DNA of 55,099 nt, taken from Acanthaster planci (lineage: Eukaryota; Echinodermata; Asteroidea; Valvatida; Acanthasteridae). The position numbers and the translations under genes were made by a program. Location of the stretch: positions 5,520 to 60,618 of the forward strand of contig NW_019091714.1 in the NCBI RefSeq assembly GCF_001949145.1, read 5' to 3'. The notes under the pieces were generated by a model that was given only the letters and a program-made list of their open reading frames with translations, was not told the origin of the DNA and ran no database searches. Shown piece by piece: positions 1 to 10,720 of this stretch (positions are counted from its first letter, which is position 1; every line of letters begins with the position of its first letter).

Positions 1-22
1 GTGAAGAAAAACCCACGAAGGT

Positions 23-286
23 CTACGCTACATTAGATTTGGAGCTGAGCGAGCAATACTTTGTCTGAATACTGCTGTCAAACTTATTCGTTAGTTCGTG
101 AGATAGCAAAAGACGTCCATTAGCGTATTTGCCACGGCATAAGGGTGTATAGAGGGATTTCACATTAGCGCCGTCTACGTCTGTGCATATCCGCATCGAT
201 AGCGAGTCTCTCAGTGTTAAGCTTCTTCGCGTACCCGCGGAGTCGACACAGTACATGCAGTATCCGGTTCGTAAGTGTGACGCCAC
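23..286 (-). CDS. Short unidentified ORF, possible exon
   Basis: An open frame of 87 codons beginning MASHLRTGYCMYC and ending at a stop. I do not recognise it and see no domain, signal peptide or membrane segment. The stretch is richer in CpG than the next several kilobases, which is why a coding or first-exon origin is conceivable. There is no convincing neighbour, and the frame could equally be a chance opening or part of an old repeat. Confidence is low. Confidence 0.15.
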   Translation of the reverse strand: MASHLRTGYCMYCVDSAGTRRSLTLRDSLSMRICTDVDGANVKSLYTPLCRGKYANGRLLLSHELTNKFDSSIQTKYCSLSSKSNVA

Positions 287-1290
287 TTCAATTTAAACCA
301 TGTCCACTGCACATGCAGATACACGACCACCGCAAGTACGTTAGTTCGCGGTAAATTGCCGTTATTTTTTCTTTTGATTTTACGTGTCGAGTCATCCTGA
401 AAGACCCTTCCACAAAAATTTGCAGCCTAAAAAGTCTGAATTTTCTGAAATTTATTTTGTATCATGACTCCTTCCTTTCAATCGTCTGATAGTATTATTA
501 AGAATTGAAGCTGACACATACAGCCTCGTTTTCAAACGCGGAAGTGCGCAGATCGACGCTAAAAGCGTCGTATTGGGATCCCTCTATTCGTCACTTCGCG
601 AGATTGTATAGTGGACCACACGGATGATTTTGTGTTAAAAGCTCCTATTTGTCATTTTAGCACATGCGTGTTTTTAAAAGAATTTGAAGGGAAAAGTCAC
701 GCAACTTACCTTTTTTAAACCACAGTCATATCTTTCTTTTTCAAAACATCAAATTAAGGACAGGTTGTGAAATTTTGTAAGAACTCAACAGAAAATTCTT
801 GACATAGGAAAAGTAATAACAAGACACTAAAGTAAGTGAAAGTAACTGCATATTTAGAGTTTATTTGGCACATTTTGACATTCCGTTAACAAAACTTTCT
901 TCAAACAACACCCTCTGGAATTGTTAAACTTCGAAACAATCCGTTCAGCAATATTCAGATTTATTTTGTGCAAATTGATGTGAAAAACTAAAATTTTATC
1001 AGACTTGCTGTTTTCCGCGAGAATTTTTGCTTGAGTTGAACTGCCTTACTTTTTTCAAGGGTAATTATGCAAAACGGAAAATGTAAAGCAGTGCATGTCA
1101 AACATTGGTTCAAAAGGATCAAGAAAACAAAATTATTTTGATGAGTTCATCACAAAAATGTGCAAATAAAACATTTTCTTCTAATTGTTCAAGTCATTAC
1201 TTTTTGTTTTGTTCATATGACTGCCGATTTTACCTTCACAGGAATTTGAAACAGGAAAATTTAATGACATTGCAAACTTAATTTTCATGG
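287..1290. other. No gene seen; AT-rich spacer
   Basis: No supported coding region. The only local structure I see is a small perfect hairpin at 554-570, with arms CGACGCT and AGCGTCG around a 3-base loop. The sequence is probably the 3' flank of the transposase-like pseudogene that ends near 1294. Confidence 0.5.
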
Positions 1291-1293
1291 TGT

Positions 1294-3101
1294 TTAATGA
1301 GGCAGGTCTTTGAAAAATTTCTGGTGCTCGGGATGGCTTATCACGGGAATTTCACTCTCACACAAAGAAACCAGGTCTGCATACTTTGCACGAGATAGTT
1401 TGGGTACATCGCGTGAATACGCTCGGCAAAGTGAATCTAAGTCCCTTGACCCATCAGGTGAACGACGACTGGCAAGGGTAATGGTACTGAATTCCTTATC
1501 AAGATGGGAATGCTTGATGTAAATATTTCTTGGAGAGTCATGTCGCACCTGGACCTGTTTCAGTTTTGTCCAGGAAACATCATGACCTTCTTCAGTTTGC
1601 CTGACTCTGAGAACACCGAGTTGCTCCGAATACCCTTGAAAGTCCACGATGTCCTTTTTCTGAACTTGCTTAACAGAGTATGGGACAGTTCTTACCAGAG
1701 AAATTAGAGTGACAAGCTGAGATGGGATAAGTATATCTCCTCCTCGTCCAAGGGTTCTTTCCACAGTGTTGTGGACTGAATCACCCTCGTTTTGGCCGTG
1801 TGAGCTTCAAAAAAGTGCAAAGTCACCTTCCTTACTTTTTGGGCTCACTGCACAAATAAAGGTAGCATTACAGCAACGATAGAATTTTTGTTTTGCCCAG
1901 CACAACCGTCTGCAAAAAGGGCAATTTCTTCAAAACCACGCTTATCTGAGTCAAGGAGAAAATCTTGCACAGAAGATGCAACTTCATTGGACCCACGTCC
2001 TGCTATACCTTCATGTCAAAAGTAGCACTTGCAGTCCTTGCTGCACAGATCAAAAATCATAAAGTTGTACCAAGACAACTTGCGCTTATAAAAGATTTCA
2101 GATCTGTTACTTTTTGGAAGATAGATAACCTTTTGGAGGTCAAACGTGCCTACTCTAAATGTTCATGTGCTGCTACATGATTCTTCTTTCAGTTGTTCTT
2201 TTAATTTTCTTGCTTTGTTTTTTTTCCATTATGTGCATGTCATACTTCTCTTGGAGCTTTTCCTTTTGAAGCTCATCTCCTTTATTATACGAGTCATAAA
2301 GACCACACAAATCCTTCTTAGGCCTGTGAAAACTAAGGTTTAGTTTTCTGAATATTCTGCAGTAAGTTACATAAGACCCAGTATTGCTTTTGCTTTCCTC
2401 TTTGTGCATTTTATACATCTTGCCTACTGATAGATCAGGAGCTAAATACTGTCGATGGTTGTTTTTTCTGCTTCGGTACGTGGAAACCGGTTAATGTGAG
2501 TTTTTTTTCCACTCGTGATATCTGCCAAAGACTTTTGTCTCTTTTCTTGAACCCCTCCCTTTTTCTCACCTTCTACAACACCAAAGGGGCTACTTTTTGC
2601 CAGTGCAGTTCTTACTTGTCTTTCACTAATGCCCATCGTGTTAAGAAACATTTTGCGACACACAGGCACTAAGTTGCCATTGTTATCAGGCAGACAGTAT
2701 TTCAGAGTTCTTTTTTTCCTTAGTCCGCTTGTTTGTTTGAGAGAGATGGCGCTGACATGCTTCGAAAGCCATATCCGTTGTTCATGCAAACTGCCTGTGT
2801 CAAAGTAAGCTTCTTGTAGTGCACAGCGATGGGATTCCGAGAAAGAACTGCACTTATTGGTTTTCTGACAGGATCCATTACAGCAAAGTTTGAGACCCCA
2901 AGGAAGTTTGAGGAAGTCCAAGGTTATAAGTTCCTTGTTGCTAGGGGGTTTAATAGCAGGAGTCACTTCCTCCTCTATTTTTTGTGCTCCTTCAACTACA
3001 AAACTCTCAGGGGCAGGGTTCTCTGGAACATCATCTGCTGTCATTACTTCTACGCTACATAAGTCAATTACTAGAATTTCATCAATACTGATGACTTTCA
3101 C
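1294..3101 (-). pseudogene. Broken transposase-like gene of the DUF7869-type multicopy family
   Basis: Three successive minus-strand frames belong to one family that I know as repeated, uncharacterised, transposase-like proteins of invertebrates (named DUF7869, from memory). The N-terminal part (2442-3101) contains CRKMFLNTMGISERQVRTAL and HINRFPRTE; the middle (2173-2440) contains YLAPDLSVGKMYKMHKEE; the C-terminal part contains FADGCAGQNKNS (near 1881-1916) and EGDSVHNTVERTLG (near 1760-1790). Acidic residues in the last two motifs look like DDE-type catalytic positions, but that role is inference. Breaks: a frameshift near 2440-2460, an in-frame TGA at 2016-2018 where Trp is expected, a TGA at 1845-1847, and a frameshift near 1785. 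The gene is therefore dead. I could not identify terminal inverted repeats. Confidence 0.7.
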
Positions 3102-4274
3102 TGGAATTTCTTACCTGTATCGCTGTTTTAAAAAGAAAAATGCATACCTGACATTCAAACACGTATCATGGAATACCTCTTTATTCCAAGCTAGCCGAGC
3201 ACTCTACACAGTATGCTAAATGAATTTGTGACGTCATGGAGTCTGTTTTAATTTATATACAACAGCCTTTAACTTTTCTAAAACGACGGATGGAATCATA
3301 ATTGTTACATTGGGCCTGTGAAGTGTGCAATTTTGTTTTGTAAAATGTCTCTTTTAATGAAGGAAATAAATAATAAAATGTGCAGCTCAACATAATTCTC
3401 CCAAAGTCAATCATTTCTTAGCTACGAGTATGGGGTAGGCTACGAGCACAATAATAACGCTTCAATAAGCCAGGAGTGCAACATCAATGAAAAGTAGGTA
3501 GAAAGTTAAGAATTGAATATATACTCAATACATGTATGCAGAAAGTTCTATGAAATCATTCTTGAATATTTTGTGAAAAATAAAACTGGCTGGGCCACCA
3601 GTAACAACCCCACGCACTACCTGTCATGCACTGTGCCTAATGTCATACAACTTACTTGTTCATGGCCTAGTATATATAAGCCTCACACAGGCCTTGCCTA
3701 AACGCAAAAACGATTAGGCCTAGGCCTGATCTTTACTTCATGCTGTAGTCATTATGACTTGTCATTGAGTCTTCCTTTTGTTCTATGGCATTCTCTGTCA
3801 ATGTGGCTAACTTTACAGGTCATTTCTATTTATTCTTACCTCCTTTTTTCCATTTTTACTCCCGGAAAATCAAACAAAGCCTTCAATACAACTGCGGAAA
3901 ATACCGTGTCCCTGATTTCCTAACATTTCTTTACAGATATTACGCATTAATGTTAGCGTTACCAGCGAAGGCAAAGTTATTCGTCACTTCATTAGACACA
4001 TAGGAAGTGCGCATAGGTTTGAGCAGTTGACGAATATTGCAATCGTCAGTTCATCGGACAGCATTTTTCTGTTCACCAGCGTGGGAAACTCAAAATCATT
4101 TTAATATCAAGACTTTTTGAGTCTGAAAACCGAAAATATAAAAACTTCACACGTTTTTATTCGCAATTTTGTTAAAAACTTAAAATCACCAAAATGGTTG
4201 ATTCGTCGGTTTGTCAGACATGTGACATTGTGGTCCTTGTGGCTTTTTGATTAATTATTAATCGGTCACATCAC
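3102..4274. other. No gene seen
   Basis: AT-rich DNA between the transposase-like pseudogene and the BEL element. Short open frames (for example 3785-4003) have no recognisable content. The left end of the BEL 5' LTR lies somewhere in the last 100 bases, but its exact start is not clear. Confidence 0.4.
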
Positions 4275-4366
4275 GCTTTACTCTTTTTTCATCAATTTGA
4301 GACCACTGAGTTTGAGAGCCTTGCACCAGAAGACTACTGGTTGCTAATTTCGGTATTCCAGACACT

Positions 4367-4418
4367 CAGGATAGGGTGGTAACGTCCAGGATAGGGTGGT
4401 AACGTCCAGGATAGGGTG
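4367..4418 (+). repeat. 20-bp tandem repeat, about 2.6 copies
   Basis: The unit CAGGATAGGGTGGTAACGTC occurs at 4367-4386 and 4387-4406, with a partial third copy to 4418. It sits exactly at the junction between BEL LTR sequence and the LINE fragment that follows. Confidence 0.85.
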
Positions 4419-4424
4419 ACTTAA

Positions 4425-4688
4425 TTGAAACTCCATCATGTATTTAAAGTGGTTCATAACTTAGCCCCTAAATATATGTCTGGCAACTTTACCTGTGTTT
4501 TTGATAGATACTCTAATAATACAAGGCAATGTCTTTTTAACTTCATTGTTCCCACTCACTCCAGTAGAAATACATTTTTGATTACAGCTATTAAAGACTG
4601 GAATGCACTGCCGTCCAACATCAAATGCATCTCCAGTCTTCACGTATCTAAAAAACAAGTACATCTATCACAAGAAGCCAATTACTAG
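4425..4688 (+). pseudogene. LINE ORF2 C-terminal fragment
   Basis: An 87-codon frame that matches the extreme C-terminus of CR1/L2/Jockey-type LINE polyproteins: LKLHHVFKVVHNLAPKYMS, then a cluster ending in AIKDWNALPSNIKCI and a short basic tail before the stop. This is the post-RT tail only; RT and endonuclease are absent, so the copy is heavily 5'-truncated. It lies in the BEL 5' LTR just after the 20-bp tandem repeat, and the following 800 bases are probably its 3' untranslated region plus unassigned sequence. The family assignment beyond 'APE-type LINE' is inference. Confidence 0.65.
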
Positions 4689-5548
4689 AGAAATGTAGTG
4701 TTTATAAATATTGGACGGATTTTAAATGGGGAGGGTCAAGTGTAGCGTTTTTTTTCCCCCTTGTAAAAACAAGAACACTTGCATCTACGGTAGATCCCAT
4801 GTACATTTTTCCCAGCAGTAGATTAGGAGCCTTTAACTTTTGACCCTGTAATGTCAAGCCTCCTAATTGATTTAAGAGCACTCCTACACAAGGACCCACT
4901 TTTATTGCTTTGGCCTTCTTACCACATTCCTCTGGCAGACTTCTGGTCTAGGATTTATTACTTTATAATTAGATTTTAGTTAGATTTACCCTGGTTCTTC
5001 CGGCCTGTGTTCCCAACCTTATTTTCACCACTTGGTCATTTTTAGCCAGTCTCATCACAACCACTCTCCAAGCAACATCTCTATGCGCAGTACTCACACT
5101 CTCTCTTGTACAAGCTGTAAAAATAGTTTGGAATAAAAGTTCCTTTCTCAAAAGTTAGTACCTGTTGTCAACATTGTTCCTGTTTATACAACACTACTAA
5201 ACAAGTGACTTCAGTATAATGATTTTCTTGGGTATGATTGTTCCAATATTTAAATAATATGGAGTCTTGAAAATGATTGTAATTATTAATGAATAAATGG
5301 ACTGATAGTAATGAATAAATGGACTGATACTGTTTTTTTCATGTTTTGTTTGTTCTGTATATGTGTAATTTTGTAAATTTATCCATATATGTACTTATGG
5401 GACCCCAATGGAAATAAGCCTGTGTAATTGGCTTTCTTGGGTTATTCCAGAATGATTCAACCATATCTTGTTTTCTCTGTGTACAATTGTTGTTTAGTTG
5501 GTTGATTTCTGAATAACAATGACGCCATCGCCACCACCACCACCCATA
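4689..5548 (+). other. 3' remainder of the insert in the BEL LTR
   Basis: Non-coding sequence between the LINE C-terminal fragment and the point where BEL LTR sequence resumes. It includes a two-copy tandem repeat at about 5287-5330 built on AATGAATAAATGGACTGATA and a short CACCAC run at about 5530-5545. No gene is recognised. Confidence 0.4.
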
Positions 5549-5739
5549 GGTTGTTTCAGCACACTTCATTTACAGGAGAGCACAGTTCCTTTCACCTCAC
5601 ATGGTCCACCCACGACACAGGAATGAGAATAAAGCAGTCAAAGTTTACAAATCCTGTACTAGTTAGAGGTTAACTTGTCGAAGAGAGAGAGGGCGCCCTT
5701 GGCGCTCCATGTTCGTCGCAGTAAAAGAAATTATTTAAG

Positions 5740-7080
5740 ATGATTGAGGCACTCGACTCAGACGACACAACCAGTGCCATTTCTCAACGAACACGGGAAT
5801 TGCGAAAAATCAGCTCAAGTTCCCTGAAGTCAAGCACGAGCTGAGCAGCCATTCTGACTCGCGCTAAGGCCAAATCCTTTAAACAAAGGTGGAGTTCACC
5901 CAGAAAGAGGAAGATCTTCATTGGTAAGAAGTAGATGTTGCCAGTGCTCTTCTTCTATTTGAAGCAAAAAAGGGTATGCGATGGAAGAAGTGGAAAAAGC
6001 CAAATTTGTAGTTAAAGTCGCCTTGAAGGAAGGGCCCCGCCAGTATCCAAGAAGATTTGCGGTTGCCAGTTGTTGAATCTGCTTTCCCCACCATTGACTA
6101 TATATCCTACCACTTCAAGGAACCTGAGACGGAGTTGCCTGAAGAAGAATAACCAGTGCTCAAGATCGAAGAAAAGTTCCCACCAGAAGTTTGGCCTGTG
6201 ATACAAGACAAAAATAACAATGCCGAAACCAAGCTTGCACTACCATCACAGCCTATCCCCAAAGATGACAAGCTACCGGAGCCCCCTAGCCCACCTATCA
6301 AGAAGAGTCTCAACTCCATCAGTAACATGATGAGCTGGTAAAGAGTGGAATCAGAAAATTTGGGGGCAGTGCGGGCGACTACTGGGCCTGGAAGTGCAGC
6401 TTCCAACAAGCAACGAAGGACCCGGAGCTGAAGCCATATGAGAAGTTAAACCTGGTCCTGGATTCCCTTGAGGGCGAGACAAAATATTTTGCCCAAAAGA
6501 TCTATGCCATCCACATTGACAGACCAGAAGTGGGCCTCAAGCAAACCTGGAACAAAAACATGTTTCCCTTGAGGCAGCAGAACGAGATCTCATAGGATAC
6601 CTACTCCTTGAGGTCCAATACCTCAAGAAGTCGAAGTTTCCAGGGTTGCTGGTGTTGGATTTCTTGAGGGGATTGCGGCCCCTAGTGCAGAAATTGCCAG
6701 GGTGGCTACTGAACAAGTGGCGAGAGAAGGGGTCCAAATACAAGAGGCAGCATGCAGTCCTCTTGTTCATCCAGCACCATGCCAAAGTGCAAAGCAACCA
6801 GAACTTCCAGTTTTCTGATTGTCAAAGCCCTCTTTCACCGTAAGAAAAACTGGGGTGAAGGGTCTGCAGCAAAGAGACATCCCATTGCCCGATACACAAC
6901 ACAGCATACAATCTGCAGGATTATTGGGCCTTCCGAGGCCCAACAATCCCCAAATGAGAAGATATCATTTGTAAAAGAGAATTGCCAGTGTTTCCGATGT
7001 TTGAGGACCAACCACATCGCTAAGAACGGTAAGACCCGAGTGAGATGCAACATCTGTGGCAAGTCCCATGTCACTGTCAT
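5740..7080 (+). pseudogene. BEL gag remnant (DUF1759-like region and zinc knuckles)
   Basis: The likely gag start is ATG at 5740, giving MIEALDSDDTTSAISQRTRE before a TGA at 5842-5844. Gag sense resumes in other frames. 6332-6594 encodes YWAWKCSFQQATKDPELKPY and IDRPEVGLKQTW, the DUF1759 hallmark, and stops at TAG 6593. 6640-6840 encodes LPGWLLNKWREKGSKYK. Near 6984-7080 lie the paired zinc knuckles CFRCLRTNHIAKN and CNICGKSHVTVMH. In the first knuckle the last Cys is replaced by Gly (GGT). Gag normally forms the particle and binds RNA; here several frameshifts and stops make that impossible. Confidence 0.75.
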
Positions 7081-7342
7081 GCACAGGCCTGCACCCAGTC
7101 AAGATGTTCCACCAGCATCAAATCAGACACCCCCTACCATGGAGAACGACAACTGGCCCAGGGTAATTGTTACACCGAAATGCACCACAGTATGTGGCAA
7201 TGGTAAAAAAGGCCAGTCATGCGCCAAAATTTGTTTGGTAAAAGCCTACCTGGAAGAGAAGCCGGACCATGTTATCACCACATACATCATCATCAACGAC
7301 CAAAGTGATGGTTCCCTCAATGAGAATACTGTCATGAATTCC

Positions 7343-8800
7343 TGAACAGCTTTAGCAATTCGCCACTTTCGATATTATTTACAAGGTCGCGACTTTTTCA
7401 TCTTGACTGATCACAAACCTCTAACATATGCATTCAAATCGAAGCCAGATCGCTACTCACCGAGAGAAATTCAGCACTTTGACTACTTGTCAATTTCTTC
7501 CACTGCATTTGTCAAACCAGCGATTTTAATGATTTTGACCAAATTGCAATCAAACAGAAGACAGATCCAGAACTAGAAAAGCTTCACGAATCGTCTAGTC
7601 TTCATTTTGAAGAACTACCTATACTCATATCGCAGAATAACATTATCTGTGATACATCAACTGGTAAACCACGTGCGTATATTCCAAAAGAATTTAAGCG
7701 TGATATTTTTCACTCTTTACATGAGCTATCCCATCCAGGTATTCGGGCTACACAACGTGTAATCACTGAGAGATTTGTATGGCCATCCATCAATCAAGAT
7801 GTTCGGAATTGGACCAGGCAATGCATCCATTGTCAGTGTGCAAAAGTAAGGCGTCACACAGTGACACCGATAGGTACTTTCGCAACCCCTGACGTTTGTT
7901 TTAGCCAAGTACATATAGATTTAGTTGGCCCTCTTCCTTTGTCTCATGGTTTTTCGTACTTGCTTACTTACATAGACCAATTCACAAGGTGGCCTTAGGC
8001 AATACCAATTTCTAATATTGTAGCTGAAACTGTTGCAAAAGCCTTTGTTGACAATTGGATAGCCAGATTTGGAGTGCCTACAACTATAACTACTGATAGA
8101 GGTAGCCCGTTTGAGTCAAACCTTTTCAAACATCTATCGCACCTTCTTGGCACCAAACACATTCGTACAACTGCTTACCACCCCGTTGCAAACAGATCAG
8201 TGGAATGATTTCATCGAACCCTCAAGTCAACATTAAAAGCTCAAAGGGAACCTAACAAGTGGACAGAATCATTACCACTTATTCTGCTTAGTTTTCGCTC
8301 ATCGTTTAAAGCTGACTTAGGATGTAGTGCCACAGAGCTGGTTTATGGTTCCACTCTTCGACTCCCTGGCGAATTACTCGTTCCAGTAAAAAATGTACAA
8401 AGTCTAAACCCAACCAGTTATGTCGACCGCCTTCGTCATTACATGTCGGAGCTTAAACCAAAACCACCTAGAACTAGTGCACATCAAAGTCAAGTTCCTA
8501 AGGATTTGTTTACATGTAAACATGTGTTTTTGAGTGTTGATGCTGTTAAAAAGCCACTCCAACCTCCCTATGATGGCCCCTATTGGGTGATCGAAAGAAA
8601 AAAATAAATATTTTATTCTAGACATCAATGGCAAACGAAGTACTGTAAGTGTTGACAGGTTGAAGGTCACTTATACTGATACCAAGTCCCAGACGCCAGC
8701 TTCAGAACAACCTCCATCCAGTAATACACCAAGAGAGGCAGAGAGGTTCACGAGATCTGGAAGACGCGTGCGCTGACCAAGAAAATACATACAGACTTTT
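7343..8800 (+). pseudogene. Gypsy RNase H end and integrase
   Basis: RNase H reads AIRHFRYYLQGRDFFILTDH (TDHKPLT motif) followed by RYSPREIQHFDYLS. The integrase has the HHCC finger (HELSHPG at about 7720, then CIHCQCAK) and a DDE core in one frame: Asp at 7918 (VHIDLVGPL), Asp at 8095 (TTDRGSPF) and Glu at 8203. That places 35 residues between the last Asp and Glu, as in active integrases. Breaks: frameshift near 7500, TAG at 7996-7998 and TGA at 8206-8208 directly after the catalytic Glu, where Arg is usual. Downstream it keeps LILLSFRSSFKADLGCSATE before another stop near 8604. The domains are recognisable but inactive. Confidence 0.8.
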
Positions 8801-8902
8801 CTCATCTAAATTAAAGTTTTGTACACATACTCTCTTTGTAAATATCTATTTATCAATTCATATCGATCACCTTTTCTACCAACATGCGATCTTGAAGGGG
8901 GC

Positions 8903-9392
8903 TGATGTAGTGAATTCCTGAAAAGCTTTAGCGCTGCAGTCCTGCCCTGTTTTTTTTTAGAGGTTGGTTAACCCCCCTCTTTGTTCAGACCTGTGGCTTT
9001 TATAATTAAATTCAATGGACAGGGTAGGGCTCTTCATTCCAGCAAAGTAGTATAAAAGCTTAGTGCATGCAGAATGCCCCGGACTCCTTTGCTGTGCAGC
9101 CGAGCTTCTACAAGTCACTGGTCCACTACTTCATCTAGCAGCCATTTTTCTTAGTTCAACTCGTGTCCAGATGCGGGGAAAGGATCTGATTAGGCATTTT
9201 TTTCTCCTTACCGTGACTGTTCCCGCGGAAGGACACATTTCCTTAGTATTAATTATTGTACATATTAAATCTTCACTGTTTCGTTGAGTCAAAAAGCGGC
9301 CGGCGAAGACCAAGATTCAAGTTTTTCCTTAAGGGGTAATTATTTCTATCTTTATTTAATTAAATTAAAGACCAAACCTCTAAATTACATCA
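8903..9392 (+). repeat. 3' LTR of the nested gypsy element
   Basis: 490 bp bounded by TGATGTAG at the left and TTACATCA at the right, an imperfect terminal inverted repeat of the TG...CA type. A polypurine tract (GAAGGGGG) lies immediately upstream and BEL coding sequence resumes immediately after. The first about 25 bases are echoed near 7333, at the left end of the element. Confidence 0.75.
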
Positions 9393-9830
9393 ACGTATGC
9401 TGTCAAGATGGTTAATGGCCTCCAGGAATTCCATGGTAGAAAACCACCTGACCTAGTCATCAGGACTATGGATGGCGCAGTTTCCGCTCCAAAACCTATG
9501 CTGTTTGAGTGCAACAACATTTCCGGAGACCTGGCGGAGATCCCCACACCGGGGGTAGCAGAGGCCTCTGAACACCTGAAGTCGATTGCTGCGATGATAC
9601 CACCCTGAACATAGAAGATGAAATAGCAGTACTACTTGGCAGAGATGCTCTGCAGTTCCACAAAGTGAGAGAGGTAATCAACGGCAAAGATGACCAGCCA
9701 TGGGCGCACCATCTCGACCTAGGCTGGGTCATTGTTAGCGAGGTTTGTTTGAACAGCGCCCACATCCAGACAGACATCTCCTACCTGCAGCGAGATGTCA
9801 TCAGCGTCTAGCACTGGTGAAGAAGTTTGG

Positions 9831-10720
9831 TACCTCCCACACTTCGGAGTATACCAACCCTCAGAAGCTTGACAAGCTGAGGGTGGTGTTCGACTCAAGT
9901 GCCGTCTTCTAAGGCATTCCGTGAATGATGTCTTGTTAAGCAGACCTGATCTGATGAACCAGCATCTAGGCATCTTGATCAGGTTCCGGAAAGAGCCAGT
10001 TACAGTCATCGCAGACATCGAGCAGATGTTTTATGCCTTCAAAGTCCGAGACCACAGAAGATTTCTACGTTTCCTGTGGTGTGAGGACAACAACCCAAAT
10101 GCAGCCATTGTCACTTACTGCATGACAGTGCATGTCTTTGGCAACAAAACATCCCCAGCTGTGGTTTAAGAAAGACCGATGAAGAAGGTGAAGCAGATTT
10201 TAGCATCGATGTGAGAGAGTTGATAGAAAGAAATTTCTACGTGGACGACCTGCTAAAGTCCTTACCAACCAAGGACGAGACAGTTGATGCACTGAAGAGA
10301 ATGAAGAATCTCCTGTCCACTGCACAAGTTTACTTCCAGTAATGCTGATGTCCTGGCAGCATTTGAGCCTAGCGAGTTGGCCAAAACTTGGCTGCAGCTG
10401 ACCTCTTCAGCAAAGATGAAAGCACCATACGACGTACATTGGGGGTATCCTGGGACCTGAAGGCAGACTCCTTCACCTGCCAAATGGCGGAACCGAATGC
10501 CAATGTATGCACCAAGAGGACAGTGCTGTCCAAAGTCAATGGCGTTTTTGACCCGATTGGGCTGGCAGCACCTGTGATCATCAAGGGAAAGATGCTGCTG
10601 TGAGACATGACACAAGATGGCCACTACTAACTTGATCCACCTAGCCAACTCATTCAGAGCAGAATCCGACTGCAAGGGCTGGCATGTCTGTGAGAAGGCA
10701 ATCTCAAAGCCCAGACCATC
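9831..10720 (+). pseudogene. BEL reverse transcriptase and connection region
   Basis: The RT palm is clear: RHSVNDVLLSRPDLMNQHLG, motif A in VIADIEQMFYAFKV (about 10010-10045), MTVHVFGNKTSPA, and motif C as NFYVDDLLKS near 10230-10260 after a frameshift. The connection segment follows as RRTLGVSWDLKADSF and VLSKVNGVFDPIGLAAPVI, ending at a TGA near 10602. The catalytic YVDD is intact but the frame is broken at about 9850, 10170, 10340 and 10602. The role in a live element is cDNA synthesis. Confidence 0.8.

Larger units (their letters stand above)
4275..5717 (+). repeat. BEL 5' LTR, split by an insertion
   Basis: Bases 4290-4371 match 12563-12635 of the 3' LTR (shared pieces include GAGAGCCTTGCACCAGAAG versus GAGAGCCTTACACCAGAAG). 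Bases 5549-5717 match 12636-12803 (shared GGAGAGCACAGTTC, GCAGTCAAAGTT, GAGGTTAACTTGTC). The roughly 1.18 kb between them is foreign. Related bases on both sides of the insert (CCAGACACTCAGG and CCACCCATAGG) look like a diverged target-site duplication. The true 5' end of the LTR is uncertain. Confidence 0.7.
7329..9392 (+). mobile_element. Ty3/gypsy remnant nested in the BEL protease
   Basis: Contains a short piece resembling the start of its own LTR (TGAATTCCTGAACAGCTTTAGC-like, 7333-7354), then RNase H, integrase, a purine run (GAAGGGGG) and a complete 3' LTR at 8903-9392. Gag, protease and RT are missing and most of the 5' LTR is deleted, so this is an internally deleted copy. It interrupts the BEL protease and is therefore younger than the BEL copy. 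Confidence 0.75.
7081..9830 (+). pseudogene. BEL protease (DUF1758-like), split by a gypsy insertion
   Basis: The protease start follows the zinc knuckles: a CAKICLVKAYLEEKP stretch and the active-site segment read as INDQSDGSL, where BEL proteases usually have DDQSNRSL. At about 7329 the frame runs into a Ty3/gypsy remnant. BEL sequence returns after 9392 with VNGLQEFHGRKPPDLVI, FECNNISGDLAEIPTPGV and, after a frameshift near 9605, EDEIAVLLGRDALQFHKVRE and DLGWVIVSEVCL. This protease normally processes the polyprotein. It is interrupted and frameshifted, so it is dead. Confidence 0.7.

Noticed and set aside
541-4020. Shared short words (ATTCGTCACTTC, GAAGTGCGCA) on both flanks of the DUF7869-type pseudogene, considered as element ends
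   Set aside because: They are direct, occur in different order on the two sides and are short enough to recur by chance in a window this long. No inverted repeat or target duplication could be shown.
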